A DNA stretch of 64,000 nt from Amblyomma americanum (GCF_052857255.1 NC_135502.1:150721311-150785310), one strand, 5' to 3'; shown: positions 1 to 12,505, counted from the first letter of the stretch. The notes: generated from the letters alone by a model not told the origin. Made by a program: numbers and translations.

Positions 1-102
1 GGGGTGCCTCCTCACAATGAGGGAGCATCCAAGAGGTATGTAGGGGGCTTCGCCCCCGCCATTTATATTTTTTGCAATAAATGTTTCCACCACCACCACC
101 AC
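1..102 (+). mobile_element. 3' end of an I/Jockey-group LINE, cut by the window edge
   Basis: This stretch matches the last bases of the LINE at 20830-22717: the same GC-rich hairpin at about 42-56 (GGGGGC TTCG CCCCC), an AATAAA signal near 76-81 and a CCACCA microsatellite tail. The tail is followed at 103-114 by CACGGTGCTCGT, which differs by one base from the target-site duplication that follows the 22.7 kb copy. It is therefore the same insertion event, duplicated with its flank, and not an independent LINE. The rest of the LINE lies outside the window. Confidence 0.8.
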
Positions 103-2024
103 CACGGTGCTCGTTATGCCCGAGCTTGGGGGCAGCTGAAACAGAAATAACCCAGCGCACGCCAATCGAGAGAGACAGAATGGAGGATTGTGTGCTGCGG
201 ATGGCGGTGCGGCCACTGCCGACGACGATGACGCAAGACTCAGACTGAGGAACGAACAGGAGCGCACGCGCTAAAAAAGTTGATAATCAAAGACCCGAGC
301 ACATACACATAACACGACTGACTCTCAAACACCTCTGAACGTGTTCAGCCGTGCTCGGCGCTGTTCACATCTTGAGCTCGCACTGCGCATGCCTCTTAAA
401 GCTATATCGACTAAACTCAAAGGTTCATTTTGAGCTGTTTTTTTTTCAGGCACGGCGGGCTAAGCAAAATCTAGTGGGCACGGTTCATGAAGTAGAATAT
501 TACAATACATAGCTCGCGGGACATCACACGTAGAAGCAAAGTAGAGTCATAATCAATGTCGACGAGCCATCAAAAATGAAGGGACAACACTAACCAAAGT
601 ATGCCGGGATATATGCATTTTTGTGGCCTAACGCAACAAGCAGCACAATGTTGAACATCATGCAAGCATATCCACATTTCCTGTAGGTGATCGTCACAGG
701 AGGGAAAATATTCACCAGCGCATCCCAAGATGCGTGTTACACTGGCTACCAATCGCAACCAATGGGACAATATTGTGCAGCCAAGTCCATTGTCTATGAA
801 TTGATGGGAAGCCATCCCAACGACTAGGACAATATTGACAGACTGATATCAAGATATCTCTGCTGTTCGCGTACCGTTAAAATTCGCATGACATCATTGA
901 CCAATGTACGCCATGATGTATGCCACTCTGGATAGCCATCGTATCCTTCCGGACAATATTTGACAGCGTCTCCCAAGCCGAATGCAATGTTCGCGGGACA
1001 TACTGTCTGGCTGTGAATCGTTGAATGTTGTTCACCGGTGAATGCTAATGTTCGGCAATAAAGGGCACAACCAAGCAATTAATAGAGCGATTCTCGAATC
1101 GTATCGCTATTATTAGGAAGGAACTCGAAAGAAGGGGCCACCTTACGACCACGGATTGCCAACGTGCCTATGATGTGCCTATGACGTGCTGCTTCGGTGT
1201 GGACAGCAGATAGGGGCAGATTAGCAATTACCGGTTAAGAAAAAAGTTAAAGAAACAGCGAGAGCTCTTTGCAAAACAGGGATGCTGAAAAAATCGGCAA
1301 TGGTTTCGTTAAGCAGAAAATTGCCACTAAAAATCTAACATAACTGTCTCAAGCAGCACGCCGATTATGGCCAGAAACTTGTGGAATACTGGGAAAAATT
1401 GACTCCAATAAAGGCTTATAATTGCATCTGGCTGGGGTGCTACCTGAAGAGAGTTTTAGCTAGTGCACCCCACTGGCTTTCCAATCAGCAGCCAGTAATG
1501 GCATACAAGGTTATTGATTAGCCTGAATGGCATTCCTTGGCTATTCAGTATTATCCATGCAAGATTCCTCATTGGCGTATCTAGTGTAGGCAGCCGGCCC
1601 AACTCAGCGGCTATCCAATATTTCTCTCCCAAGCTCATCCACTGGTTTTTCATCACAGGCATACAGGGACACTCGCTAGCTAATGCACTGGTTTCCGCCA
1701 AAGGCATCCGGTCAGTCACTGGCTACTGGATATTTACTACCCATGTTCACCCGCTGGCTGTTCTCGGCATGCATCCAGACACGCTCACTAGCAGTCCCAT
1801 TAGTGGTTCCACAACATTGCTTAGCATGTATTATGTGCTTCGCACTGCCAAATGCATATATGACGAATGTTTCATTGGCAACCATTGTCTGTGCTTTCTG
1901 TTTGTAAATCCCAGTTTATATTTCTACACGCATTGAAAATGAGCATACCAGCAATGAACTTTAATGTTTGAACATTTATTAAAAACACAACAAAGAGCCG
2001 CAGGTCTAGGCGGGAAGTGAAGGC

Positions 2025-2352
2025 TTCGCGCCCAATCGAAAAAAAAAACACCAGCCCGTTTCTGGTGTTCACACCTATCCAGATTTTCAAACACGGGTTC
2101 AGATGTGACACGGTGCAGTGCTTTCTGGTGTGACTGTGTATGGGGTTCTGACCAGACCGGTTTTTCAGACGCGGGTCCTGATGTAGTATAGTGTGGTGTG
2201 TTCTAGTGTGTTCCGGTTTGGTGTTGTGTGCCACGACCTGGTCGTCTGATACCGGCTCTGGTGTGCTTTGGTTTGGTGTTTCCTGGTGTGGTCAGTGTAC
2301 CATTAGATTTGGTGTGGTTGGTGTACCGTACAATACCGTACCGTACCGTACA
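2025..2352 (-). repeat. GGTGTG-rich minisatellite, candidate terminal inverted repeat (right end)
   Basis: A degenerate tandem array of about 35-45 bp units rich in CTGGTGTG and GGTGTTC. The same array lies at 24640-24955, and in inverted orientation at 40440-40775. The inner edge shares a stretch resembling TTTTTCRAYTGGGCG..GAAGCC with the inverted copy, so the similarity is more than shared simple sequence. At 2323-2351 a short TACCG pentamer run is present here but missing from the 24.9 kb copy, showing recent length change. Confidence 0.6.
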
Positions 2353-4275
2353 GAGATAGTGTGAGTTTGGACTTACTATCGTGAGCAAAATGTAGAGATC
2401 CCTGTGAGCGTAAGCGAAATGGTGTAAAACTGCAAGCACTCCTGATGTCGAGACAGGTGCACTAACATCCACTAATCTCGCTGTGCCGGTCTTGACGGCA
2501 CGAGCATTTCATAAGGGGCATCTGTACGCAGTTAGGCATAGTTGGCACGCGCTCGCAGCGTCGTAATTTTTCAAAATTGTACACTGGAGCGTGCACATAA
2601 ACACATCATTTGTGTTCTTGCCGAAGATGAAGAGCAAGCACGTATGGAAAGAAGAAATGCTCATATTTGCTCAAAGGCATCCTTAGCTTGGTAGACAAAA
2701 CTGGCAGTACAGTCAAGTTAGAGGCTCCTACGTCGTAGCATGCATCTTTTCTGAAAAAGTTGAAAATCTTGCATTTCCCTGAAAGCAGCTGACTCCAGCT
2801 GTGTAGCCTTAATGTCTGAAGAATAACAGAACAAGATCACAAATTTCTGTGAAGTAGACTATACTAATCACTGCGCAAAGGCAACAAGCAAATACTGCCA
2901 TTAAATTTAGCTCAGTGGTGCCAACATGTACTACTCATTCAATACGACTCGCAATGCATCTGCAGTAAACCAAGTGACTCTTCTGCTTTATAGTAAATCA
3001 ATGCTACTCACATAAAGCACCCCACTTGCATTATGTTGCTCGAAATAAGTTGCTGGATGAGCGAGTATTTCATACTTTCATTCGCACAGTCACAGTGTGG
3101 AGATGCATGCACGGAAAAACGCCAAAAAACGCGTTGTGATGCATCCCTGTTGCCCCTGCTCGTCATCATGCAGTGAGAATGAAAGTGTGAATTATTGCAT
3201 TATGTGTTTTTTTCGCAACAAGATCTAATTACGTATATTTACACCACAGCTGGGTATGCCTGTTTCTTAATCTGAATTCCTACCATATTTTGGCGTTGCA
3301 GCTGATACATGAATATCGAAGTGCCTTCTAAACAAAATCAAGCTTTCTTGGACAATGATCAGCACTCTAGCATCTCGGGTAATTTCATTCCTTACCTGCC
3401 TCAGAGGTTTGAATACTTCGTAACCTAGAGAAATATTATACCATGGAAATTCTACCACTGCAGAAAAGAAAAACGTTAAGTGTAATAATGAACGGGAGAA
3501 TTGATTAGAAGATGCTATAAAAGATGGGCACAAAAACGAGATAAGCTGTAGTTCCAGTAGAAACAAAAGATTTGATGCGAGTGCAATTCAGAGTGACAAC
3601 TCCATGTATTCAGACATTTTATGCCTACAGGGTGCAGAATAGTAAAGCACAGGCTTGCTGTATCTATTTAGAAGACTTCTTCATTTATTCGTATTTCGGC
3701 CGTAAAGCATAAAAAGCAGTCTGTTGAAATATTTAATTTAAGCTCAATGCCACATACAAAATGACAAGGCTGGATTGTTAACGATTGGAAAGAAATCCTC
3801 GCTCCCACTCAATTTCAATGAAAATAAACAAGATGCTCTGAACCATGGCACTGGTAAAACCGCAACAGATGTGCAAAAAAATCTGCTAAATTATTTTTGC
3901 TGAATGTGTGAACCAAAGCTGCCTGAGCACACATGAGTTTTGTTTAGTTGTTACATTGATATACACATCCTGAGTCTGATGATTTTACAGTACATGCAGA
4001 CACTTGCAGACATACAAAACCCACAGCAGATTATGAGTACTGTGCACTACCCTCTATGGTGCCTAGCACTACCTGTCTTCAAGTGAGATTCACTTCTTTT
4101 GGTACACCCACGCGTTAGGGTTCCAGTTACCGATGTCCAAGTTGATTACGAGTTAAGTGAATAAGCTTAACCGGTTGATTGGTTCTAAGAAGGTGGATAA
4201 CTTGCAAGAGCAGCTTCTCACAGCAAGGCAGATAACAAAAACGGCTTCAGGACACTGTAGTGCAGCAAGGCTAAA

Positions 4276-4425
4276 TGGTGGGCTAGTTGGTAAGACATGT
4301 CGAAGAATAAATATTTTACAAGCCGAAAAAAGAAGAGGGACAAGAGGAGAACCTACACAGGAACCTGTGTAGGTTCCTCTCTTGTTTCTCCTCTTATTGC
4401 GGCTGGTAAAAATGAATCTTAGGCT
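4276..4425. mobile_element. Miniature head-to-head PLE-tail foldback (copy 1)
   Basis: The left arm (minus sense) begins with the reverse complement of the PLE end motif ACCAACTAGCCCA at about 4277-4290 and runs to 4361. The right arm starts at 4364 after a 2-base spacer. The inner 12 bp are perfectly paired (AACCTACACAGG against CCTGTGTAGGTT) and pairing continues imperfectly through CTCCTCTTGTCCCTC-like sequence. No protein is encoded. The duplicated copy is at about 26884-27035. No clean target-site duplication could be identified. Confidence 0.6.
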
Positions 4426-4605
4426 GTACTGGAGGGCTCCTAATTAATTTACACCAAGTGGGGTTGTTTAAGCTTCGCTAACATTGCATGGCAGACTGGC
4501 GCGTTTTCCAAAGTAGCAATGTTTACTGCCATACAAATTCCAAACACAAAATAAGCATGATCCCTGCCAACTTGTATGCAACAAAGTATTGCAACCGCTT
4601 CGAGC

Positions 4606-4640
4606 CATCTCTACAAGGCCTACTGGGCCTTGTAGAGATG
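4606..4640. repeat. 15-bp perfect hairpin at a duplication edge
   Basis: CATCTCTACAAGGCC (4606-4620) and its exact inverted copy (4626-4640) flank a 5-base loop. Similarity to copy 2 (31411-31425) stops within this hairpin: copy 2 has the left arm with one mismatch but not the right arm. The hairpin therefore marks the edge of homology, and may record a small inversion or foldback repair event. Confidence 0.6.
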
Positions 4641-7600
4641 TAGGTTTAAACAGAAAGTTTTGTGTGGCTTACGACAAACAGGAAGCACATATAAAGTCTG
4701 GGCCTAGCCGGCAGACGACGCTACAACATTTTCAGTTTCGGTTTCGAAATATAAAAGCTCCTGTAGCGCGGCTCTTGATCATAAATAACGCTGGGCCCTT
4801 CCCTTTTCTCTGCGCTGTAAACAGCAACTTCTGTGTTATCTACGATAAAATAAACACTTCTTTTAGAACGCTCCTAAATGCAGCAAGTACTAGAATATCT
4901 CTAATTGCCGCAAGAAAAGTATTTTCTGGCATGGTGCGTGGTATATATCTTAAGTACTATATTGCCACTGACCTGAAATCAGCGACATAGGACCAGCAGA
5001 GGGGGAAATATAGATTGCTGAATAGGTAATCTGATGCACCGAGAGAATATATGTTAAGAAAACAGAAGAGTGCAAGGTACGAGGAGGAAGAGGCACTCAA
5101 AAATAAAGTGCTAGTGTGCGGTAAAACACGGAACTGGGTAGCACAACCCGCGCCCTAGATCGAGATGAATGAAGAGTTCTATACGTTTAGTTTTGCAGTG
5201 TTCTCTGGCACACCGCTGTCGCGTCCGGGTCATAATGGCAGTGGGTGAACGTTTGGGCTATGCTTGGGACAATTAATAGTATAGCCAGGGACACCGGAAC
5301 TTTTTTGTTTAGTTGGAGGGCAGGACATCGAGCTTATTTTGTTATTTATTTATTTAAAGCTCATTTACGAAATAAATTTTTTATTTTTTTAAATGTTTAA
5401 AGCTTGATGCAAAGTATCATGTTGCGGTGATGACACTCCAGCTGTCAGGAAGAGAACGAAAAGGCTTCCAAAATTAACTGTTTAAGGGTCTGACTCACGC
5501 CATTTTTACTGCGAAGTGTCCATGTCTCCCCTCCAGGCCAGCAAAGACAGTAAGAAGCTAGCTGGCAAAGTATGCAGAACACAACGAGAAGTGTGCATTT
5601 TTAAGAAGAGATGCTGTTTTTTGTGATAGTGAACCTCAGGGACCAGCTTTGCCTTCTCACGTATAAAGAAATTTCTGCTGAACACCACTTTCTTGCTCCT
5701 TCAAGAAGCGCACCTGACATAACACGTTTTATAAGGAGTACTTGTGGCTAGGCTTATTGCTGCATATTCAGGAAAAGCGCAGGAGCACAAAGTATGGTCA
5801 AAGGTGAAGTGGTTTTGACATGCCAGCATATTTACCCTTATGCAGAGGGAAAGACCGCTAACAATCACGCATTTGTGAGCAACAGCTATACTCGGGTACA
5901 AATTAAGAACACATGGCTTTTCCCCGCCAAAGGACCCTCTTCCAACCGGTGGCGTCGGCCGATTCTCATGGCCCTTCTGATGTGGCCAAGCTGGAAGTGG
6001 CAGACGGAAGGGGTAATCCCTTCCCACTGTGTCCAGGGATAGAAACCTCTCTTCATTGCGAACTGCCTGCAAGGTAGAGGACTACGATATTCTTAACTTA
6101 GCACCGGTGCTGTGTGATGAGCATGTGATGCTTCGTGCTCCTCAGGGCATCCACATTCCAGCACAGTGCATGTCGCAGGTCCAGCTTTTGTCATTCTGTT
6201 CAGCGAATAATTGACTACACAAATCTGATGCTTACACTTGTAGAATAACAATCATGCTGGTAGCATTGTGTGCCTAAGCCATGTATTGAGCTACTTTTAC
6301 TGCATATCACAGAAATTTACTTAGAACTTGTAGTTGATAGCATGGCAGCGGATAAGCCATTCCAATATGAATCAGGCTGATAGATGCAAACAGCCACCCT
6401 GAAATATCCAATCAGAGATACTACCGGGGTACTGTGCAAACCTGAAGAAAGAAATGAGAGATAGGAGGTGGCGAGAATTTCTTTTGGAATCTGCTCGTGG
6501 TTCTCTGCCTTCTGGTGGCACTGTGTTGTTGTGGTAGCTATGGCTACCCTTTTGTGGTCATTAGCATTGCCGGCAGTCAGGTTCAGCTTGTCGAGACCCA
6601 CTCTGTACAGATTACTAATCCCCAGGAGAGTTGTCAGCATACTCTCCACAGCATTTTGAACTTGTTGCAGCCCATGTTGCTCATTGTTCCAGTCCATAAA
6701 AAAATAGGCAGAGGCTGACATACTCCAAAATTTTTTTATAAAAGCTTTCCAGCGCAGTTTGTAAGGCCCTATTTTTATAGCTAAGAAAAATCTTGTTCAC
6801 AATATGTGAGACACTGACAGATACTGTCTTTTTGTGTGTACAGTTTCGATACCCATGTAAGAACGGTGGCATGCAAAATACAAATGAAAGGCGAGAAGCT
6901 CCAAAAATGCCCTCATCAGAAATATAGCACTTGGCTTTAAAGGCAAGTTCTCATTGTTTCGTGCTAGTGTTTTTTAGAATGAAACAACCAACTCATCTAG
7001 CTCTCCTTGTTATCGTGATTGATGCCTTTGACACTTGCAGGTACTGAGCAAATATGTTGGACAATGATCGTTATGTTAGCATAAAGTTAAAAAACATGCC
7101 AAAATGTAACATGTGTGCACAGGCCCCTTCCTCTCTTCTGCACATTTTGTGCTGCAGAGTTCTGGCTGTAATCTGCCGTACTGATATCATTTTGATGGGA
7201 CTGTTATATAGAAACCATAATTGTACACAGGTCAATGTATTTGTTGTAACCCACAGCTGAATGAAATGCCAGTAAACAACCCTCACAAACCTGGTTTGAA
7301 TTGTACATGTGTTGCATTAAAAGTTATCTTAAAAGTGTTGTTATCCTTAACCAAGGCATGTTTGGTGTAAACTGTCTTTGCAACATCTGTTTTACATGAC
7401 CAACCAATTCAGTTCATGACAGCTCATCACTAACTTTTTTTGTCAACGTGTGAACGCCAAAGGTGCAGTGTTAATTAGCATGTTTAAATGGTCACTAAAG
7501 GCAATTCGAGTTGCTATGTATCAACAGATTTCTGCATACCAATTATGAATTGGTGACTTTCATTAAAATGTTTTTAAGCAGGTAAAGGTAAAAAATGAAT

Positions 7601-9094
7601 ACAGGTATCACCACCAGCAGCCCTTTTCTGAAGGGAATTGTGGTGGTGCCAAGACTGGTTTCCCACCATTCACTTTCTAGCAGAGATGACAGAGCATTTC
7701 TCAGTCTAGATATTAATTTGAATGAAGTAGCGAGAAAAAAAGTCATTCTGAAATTCAGTTTTCCCAAGAATAAATACATATATTCCTGCTGAAGAAGTAA
7801 CAGAACGGCTAGAAAAGGTCGTACAACATATTTTTACTAAACAGAAAATACGTGGACATGTCCTTAGTGCTCCTTTGAGAAGCAGTACGTATTTTATTTT
7901 GTGTTGTGTAAACTATAGGTGAATACAACTCGAGAATGAAGTGAAAAATGCTTCTCTATAATTCACCTCGCAAGTTGTTTGCATGGAAGGTGCGACAACC
8001 TGAGCCAATCAGGATGGCGCACACTATGTAATTGGGTTGCGGCGTGCCTACCACACCCATTGCTTTGTTTTGTGACAGGTAGCTCTATTTCTGTGAATGA
8101 AGGTGTACTAGTGTTTAGGCTGTTTATTTCTTCAGCAGGTGACACTTTGTCTTTTTAGTTTTTTTTTCAGATGGGTGGACATGTTCACACAGTGAAGAGG
8201 GCATATATGGCCCACTTTTCTTTTTGTCATTACCTGTCCATATTCATTTCTTTTGTTGTCACGTCACAGTTGTTTGGATGGACATTTATTCACACCATTG
8301 TGGTCTATTCTGCAGTAAACTGAGTCAAATCCAGGCGAGGGAAGCCACATGTTAATAGAGGTCAAGTGGAAAACACGCCTCTTTCCTGTGCTTTGTCAGC
8401 GCATATGCGGTTTAAATTTATCAGGAGCCCTACACCGTAGCGTCTACATTAGCTCACCAGTGACATTGTCATTCTCATTTTTGCTAATCTCATTGTGGCA
8501 GTGCTCGATGTGCTCGGCTTGTATACGCAGACGTTTAATGGTGCACATCGGCCTGTTAACAGGCTCACATCTCATCGTCATCATCAAACGTCGCATGTAC
8601 ACTGCCGGTTGTGTCCTCCTCCTCCATGCTCATTACAATTCCTGGTCCTTTGAGAGGCATCTGCCATTTCATTCTTAAGTTGAATTCGAGTGTAGTAAAT
8701 ATGAAGAAATGTAACTAATATTGTATGTCACTTGCTTCTGTGTTGTTCATGTGGTCTGTGTACAAAACTCTTACTGTTGTGCTATGATATATTATGTAGT
8801 GTTTGTGTATTATGTAGGGTTGTTTTATTTAACAGATGGCATTGATGCATTCTGTTTGTACGAGGGTGATCAGTATATTTTTTACCTCCTGGTCTCTAAT
8901 ACATTTATTACCTCGTGAAAGGGAAAGACGTTACAATGAAAAGAAAGTTTGATCTTCCCACCTTTCATAATATTTTCATTTTGCACATGGCACCACCGAT
9001 ATTGAAGTAGTCACAAAGAAAATGTTAGTATACATCAGTGTTCGGTTATAACAGTTTTTCGAAACCAAATTTTGGATGTCAGAAGGTGTTCTCC
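4641..9094. other. AT-rich intergenic DNA, no gene recognised
   Basis: Open frames here are shorter than about 135 codons, overlap on both strands and show no recognisable motif. A TTAT/ATTT-rich low-complexity patch lies at 5336-5400. I see no tRNA, no convincing promoter-exon combination and no clear transposon end. It could be intron or intergenic DNA of a distant gene. Confidence 0.6.
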
Positions 9095-9380
9095 TTATCA
9101 ATATCCACCGTCGAATGAGTTCGATTTACGGTAATGTGTTGCTATGTTTCCAGTCAGAAGGTGGGTACAAACTCTACCTACATGCAAGATCCAGCTGTGT
9201 TGAGTGTGAAAGACGAGCGCAGTGGATGCCCGCTGTCTGCATCTCACATCTGAGCTCGTGGTACATTTGGATGAGTTTATTTGTGATGATTGTCACATTA
9301 AGCAGACGGTTATTGCGGGCATTCTTAAAGTTGAGAAAGCTGAAGGACCGTGCGCTTTTGCTTCAAGTTTGTCCTAAAAA
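9095..9380 (+). pseudogene. Mariner-like transposase N-terminal HTH remnant
   Basis: Translated pieces in two frames read IHRRMSSIYGN, then VRRWVQTLPTCKIQ, then a region ending ELVVHLDEFICDD and TVIAGILKV. Their order and spacing fit the paired helix-turn-helix region (HTH_48 type) found at the start of mariner-family transposases and related proteins, which bind transposon ends. At least two frame changes and two stop codons break it, and no DDE catalytic domain follows. It is a dead fragment. The match rests on remembered family patterns and could be wrong. Confidence 0.45.
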
Positions 9381-9424
9381 TCCATCATTTAACGTGACAA
9401 AGCTTGGCATGACAACAAGTTAGA

Positions 9425-10198
9425 TGGAAATGCCGCCGTGTTGAATAAGCTGTAGTTTCGGGATGTTCTGCCTTACCCACCCATAGTTCTGGCCTAGTGC
9501 ATTGTAGCTGCTGGTAATTTCTAGCTAAGGAAACATTTGAAGACCTTTCGTGGACAGTTGGGGCCATCAGCCTCATTGTTCTCTGAGGGCATGTAAACAA
9601 TAGTGCATCGATGACGCAAGGGCATCAGTGTAAGTGGGGGACTATATCAAAACATGAATTACACCTCTGAAAAAAGACATCTAAAGCTTTATTTTTATAA
9701 TATCTTTCACTTTCAGTAATTAGCATCTTATAGGCAAGGAGGCAGATTATTCAACACACCTCCCAAGCTTGGGTTAAATGTATGGGAAGTTTTTGCATCT
9801 GTATAGTCACTTAATTATTATTGAAGGCTACTTGAGTCATTTATCCCATGAACCAATGTTTTGTGGCCTCATTCTCTATTATGTTTTATATGGTGTCCTT
9901 GGCTTAATTATACTTCTTTTCCTGATGGTTTTCAAAAACTTTTTTTCGAATGTGTGTGCTTAAGCTGAGATGTAGCTTTGAAACAGCACAGTATTGGAAT
10001 GCATATGCTTGTTCATACATGTGCTAAGCTGATACATTGTGTAATGGTACTATACTTGGGATTTCACATCCAACCACGTTAGAGTGATCTAGTTTGGTCA
10101 CCTGTGTTTTTTAATTATGAGCTCAAGTGTGCCGCGTGAAATACAAGTGAAATGTAATCCATCTAATTTCATATGAGCTATATAAAAGGCACACATAT
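9425..10198. other. Intergenic DNA, nothing recognised
   Basis: AT-rich sequence with no supported coding region, RNA gene or repeat boundary. It ends at the left target-site duplication of the LTR element that begins at 10199. Confidence 0.6.
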
Positions 10199-10333
10199 TG
10201 TTACGTGTGACGGCAAGCAGCTGAAGAGAGTACTACATAACAGATGGCGATGAAATGATTTATAGCCTGAGGGCCTAGCGCGAGTGCTCCGTGCCGCGCC
10301 ACTGCCCACTTTGTCGTCTTCGAGTCCGTGACA
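10199..10333 (-). repeat. LTR of the small LTR element (left)
   Basis: About 135 bp, TGTTACGTG...GTGACA. It is a diverged direct copy of 10849-10980; the repeats differ by substitutions and small indels, so the insertion is not very recent. Confidence 0.7.
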
Positions 10334-10848
10334 CTACCCGGGGCTGCCGAGCGATCGTCCCGATAGCGCGAACTGAAAGACCGGCAGTGAAGACGAAACG
10401 CAGGGCGTGATGATGAGCGTGACAGGACGGATGATAACAGAAGAGAAGAATATGGAAGGCTTGCCGTCACGATGAAAGATATGAACAAATGATGATCAGA
10501 TGAGCGCTAGTCCGGGAAGCTTCCAGGCCGTAGCTAGGTCCCCTTGAGCTGACGGCCGAGGCCCATGAACACACCGAACGGCATGGGCAGGGGCTGTGTT
10601 CGAATATGTTGGCGGCTTCTAGGTCGGTGGGGTCATAGGTCCGAGTAGCGGTGGCGTCGTCAAGTTGTCGTGTGTTCTGGTCGGGGCAGGGGACAGGGCT
10701 GAGGTGAACAGCATGATCGGTTCTGGTCTGGCGGGCTGGGGCATAACCGGGCGGTGCGGGCAGGAACACATGACCGTCAACCACGGCACACGCAGGACGC
10801 CGAAGCTTCAGGACCAGGATGGGGATGAACTCCGCACCTCACGCCAAA

Positions 10849-10980
10849 TGTTACGTGACGGCAAGGAGGTGAAGACAGTACTACATAAAACATGGCGATG
10901 GAATGATTTAACGGTGGTGGGCTTAGCGCGAGGGCGCTAAGCCCGCGAATGCCAACTTTGTCGTCTTCGACTCCGTGACA
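10849..10980 (-). repeat. LTR of the small LTR element (right)
   Basis: Direct partner of 10199-10333, with matching first and last bases. It carries an extra internal inverted stretch (GCTTAGCGCGAGGGCGCTAAGC, 10921-10942) that could form a hairpin and is absent from the left LTR. Confidence 0.7.
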
Positions 10981-11029
10981 ATATTAGCTGGCAGAGAGAC
11001 GCAGTTCATCCTATTGAGTGATACGAGAG

Positions 11030-11335
11030 CTGCATATTGGCTGAAATGAGTGATATGAAAGACACATTCGGCCCATTCGGGTGATACGAGATCTATATTT
11101 CGGCTCAAACGGATACGATACACATGTATCAGCACATACGAGGCATATGAGGAACACGTATTGCCCATACAAGGTATACAAAGGACACATATCAGCCCAT
11201 ACGAGGGATACGAGGGACACAGAGGAGGCCTCCGAGACACATTTCTTATACGATACACATATTGGACACGTATAATCTCGTATGACCACATACTAGACAC
11301 AAATTCATACGAGACACATATGCATCCATTAAGAT
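11030..11335. repeat. Degenerate tandem repeat of TACGAG/ATACGA units
   Basis: Units of roughly 25-35 bp built on 'cccatACGAGGGATACGAGGGACACAT' type sequence recur about nine times with heavy variation. Open frames on both strands through it (up to about 125 codons) are consequences of the repeat and are not called as genes. It lies between the LTR element and the start of unit A. Confidence 0.6.
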
Positions 11336-12436
11336 TTTTCGATAGGAATATGACTCATCCAAGCTAATCTACTGGTTGTTCGGCGAAGGCATCCACCCAA
11401 TCACTGGCTAGCGAATTTTTCTCCACAAACTTACCTGATATCATTTACTGCATGCATTCACTCACACTCACTAGCAGTGCCGTTAGTCGTTCCCCCAACA
11501 TCGCTTATTCTACATTCTTTGTGTTTCACTCCCAAATCTATCTGTGACGAAGGTTTGATTTTGGCAACCATTTGTCTAGGCAATGAGTTTGAAAATGCCT
11601 GAATATATTGTCAAGCGCACTGAAATGAGTAAATAAGCAAGTTCAATGTTTCAACATTTACGAAAAACATAACAAAGAGCCGCAGGTCGAGGCTGGCACG
11701 TGGAAGTTGCGCGTAAGCGAGTAATTAGTGCTGTAGAGTCTCATCAGGGCCCGGTTGCTTCGTCGAAGGCTACGGTGCAGGAGCAGGCTCCAGGTTCATG
11801 GAGCGGCTGCATTGAGGGCATGTCCAGGTGCCATGCCAGCCAGCTAGCAACTGAGCAAAGCGTTTTTAACGGCCGCCTTCCCCGATCACAAGCTGCGGGC
11901 TCTCACCTGCCAATGCCGTTGGAACAACGTGCAGAGCTGTCTTCTTTTCGGTGATGGCATCTGCACATGCAAAAAAAAAATTAAACGTTATTGTAAAAAG
12001 CGTTTTGGACAATAGCAGCTAAGATAGCTAATACGTGCAGGAAGGATTAGAAATAAAAATAATTCCTGTAGCCCCTCTGCAGAATTTTGTCAAAGTAAAG
12101 CTTTCTTGATGAACTTCTGCTGGATGGGAAGACCCAAATAGTCATCAGCACACTGGCAGCTGCATTTGGCAGCTTGCGGTTCCCTAGCTGCACGACCTGC
12201 CGGTGCTGAAAATAAGTCAATAATTCTGAATGGCAATTTTAAATCACAGAAATAGAATGTCTTCTGCGACAAACCGCACTTCTGGGCTACTTGGCCATGC
12301 ATTTTAGGTCTTACAGTGCTAAAAGGAAAACGTTTTCAGCGCCGGTCCTGTCGCCTTCTTCTTTCTTTGTTCCTCGTCTCCGCGCTGTTATTCCCAGCAG
12401 TATGTACCAACTCGCTCAACTCTCCGTTTTAATGAA

Positions 12437-12505
12437 GTTTATGGGAGTTTTACGTCCCAAAGTGACTGAGGCTATGAGAGACGCCGTAGTGAAGGGCTCC
12501 GGAAA
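12437..12505 (-). mobile_element. Partial Ruka-type SINE (tail half) inside the retrocopy
   Basis: About 70 bp match the tail part of the SINE at 14010-14236 in the same orientation (shared GGCTATGAGAGAC.CCGTAGT.AAGGGC.CCGGAAAT core). It lies immediately upstream of the hnRNP coding sequence and within the target duplications, so it may have been part of the retrotransposed transcript. Confidence 0.65.

Larger units (their letters stand above)
1..4625 (+). repeat. Segmental duplication, copy 1 (partner 22616-31425)
   Basis: Bases 1-4529 align almost without gaps to 22616-27145, at roughly 95% identity by eye, and 4530-4615 continues as 31337-31425 on the far side of a PLE insertion found only in copy 2. 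The segment is non-coding: LINE tail, AT-rich DNA with degenerate short repeats (for example CACTGG..CAT-type units at 1470-1800), a minisatellite at about 2056-2350 and a PLE-tail hairpin at 4276-4425. Open frames in it are short, differ between the copies and match nothing I recognise. Copy 1 extends left beyond the window. Confidence 0.9.
10199..10980 (-). mobile_element. Small non-autonomous LTR element (TRIM-like)
   Basis: Two direct repeats of about 135 bp (10199-10333 and 10849-10980) both start TGTTACGTG and both end CTCCGTGACA, so they have the TG...CA ends of LTRs. The 4 bp ATAT lies just outside each end (before 10199 and at 10981-10984), consistent with an integrase target duplication. 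The 515 bp between them has no gag or pol homology that I can see. On the minus strand the sequence just inside the right repeat, TTTGGCGTGAGG, could be a primer-binding site, so minus orientation is preferred but not certain. It would depend on an autonomous relative for movement. Confidence 0.7.

Noticed and set aside
1514..1936. 140-codon open frame
   Set aside because: It lies in degenerate repeat DNA; the duplicated copy at 24.1 kb breaks the frame and no motif is recognised.
10201..10940. Protein-coding genes of about 90-105 codons on both strands
   Set aside because: They lie inside a paired-LTR element with no conserved motif and no consistent frame.
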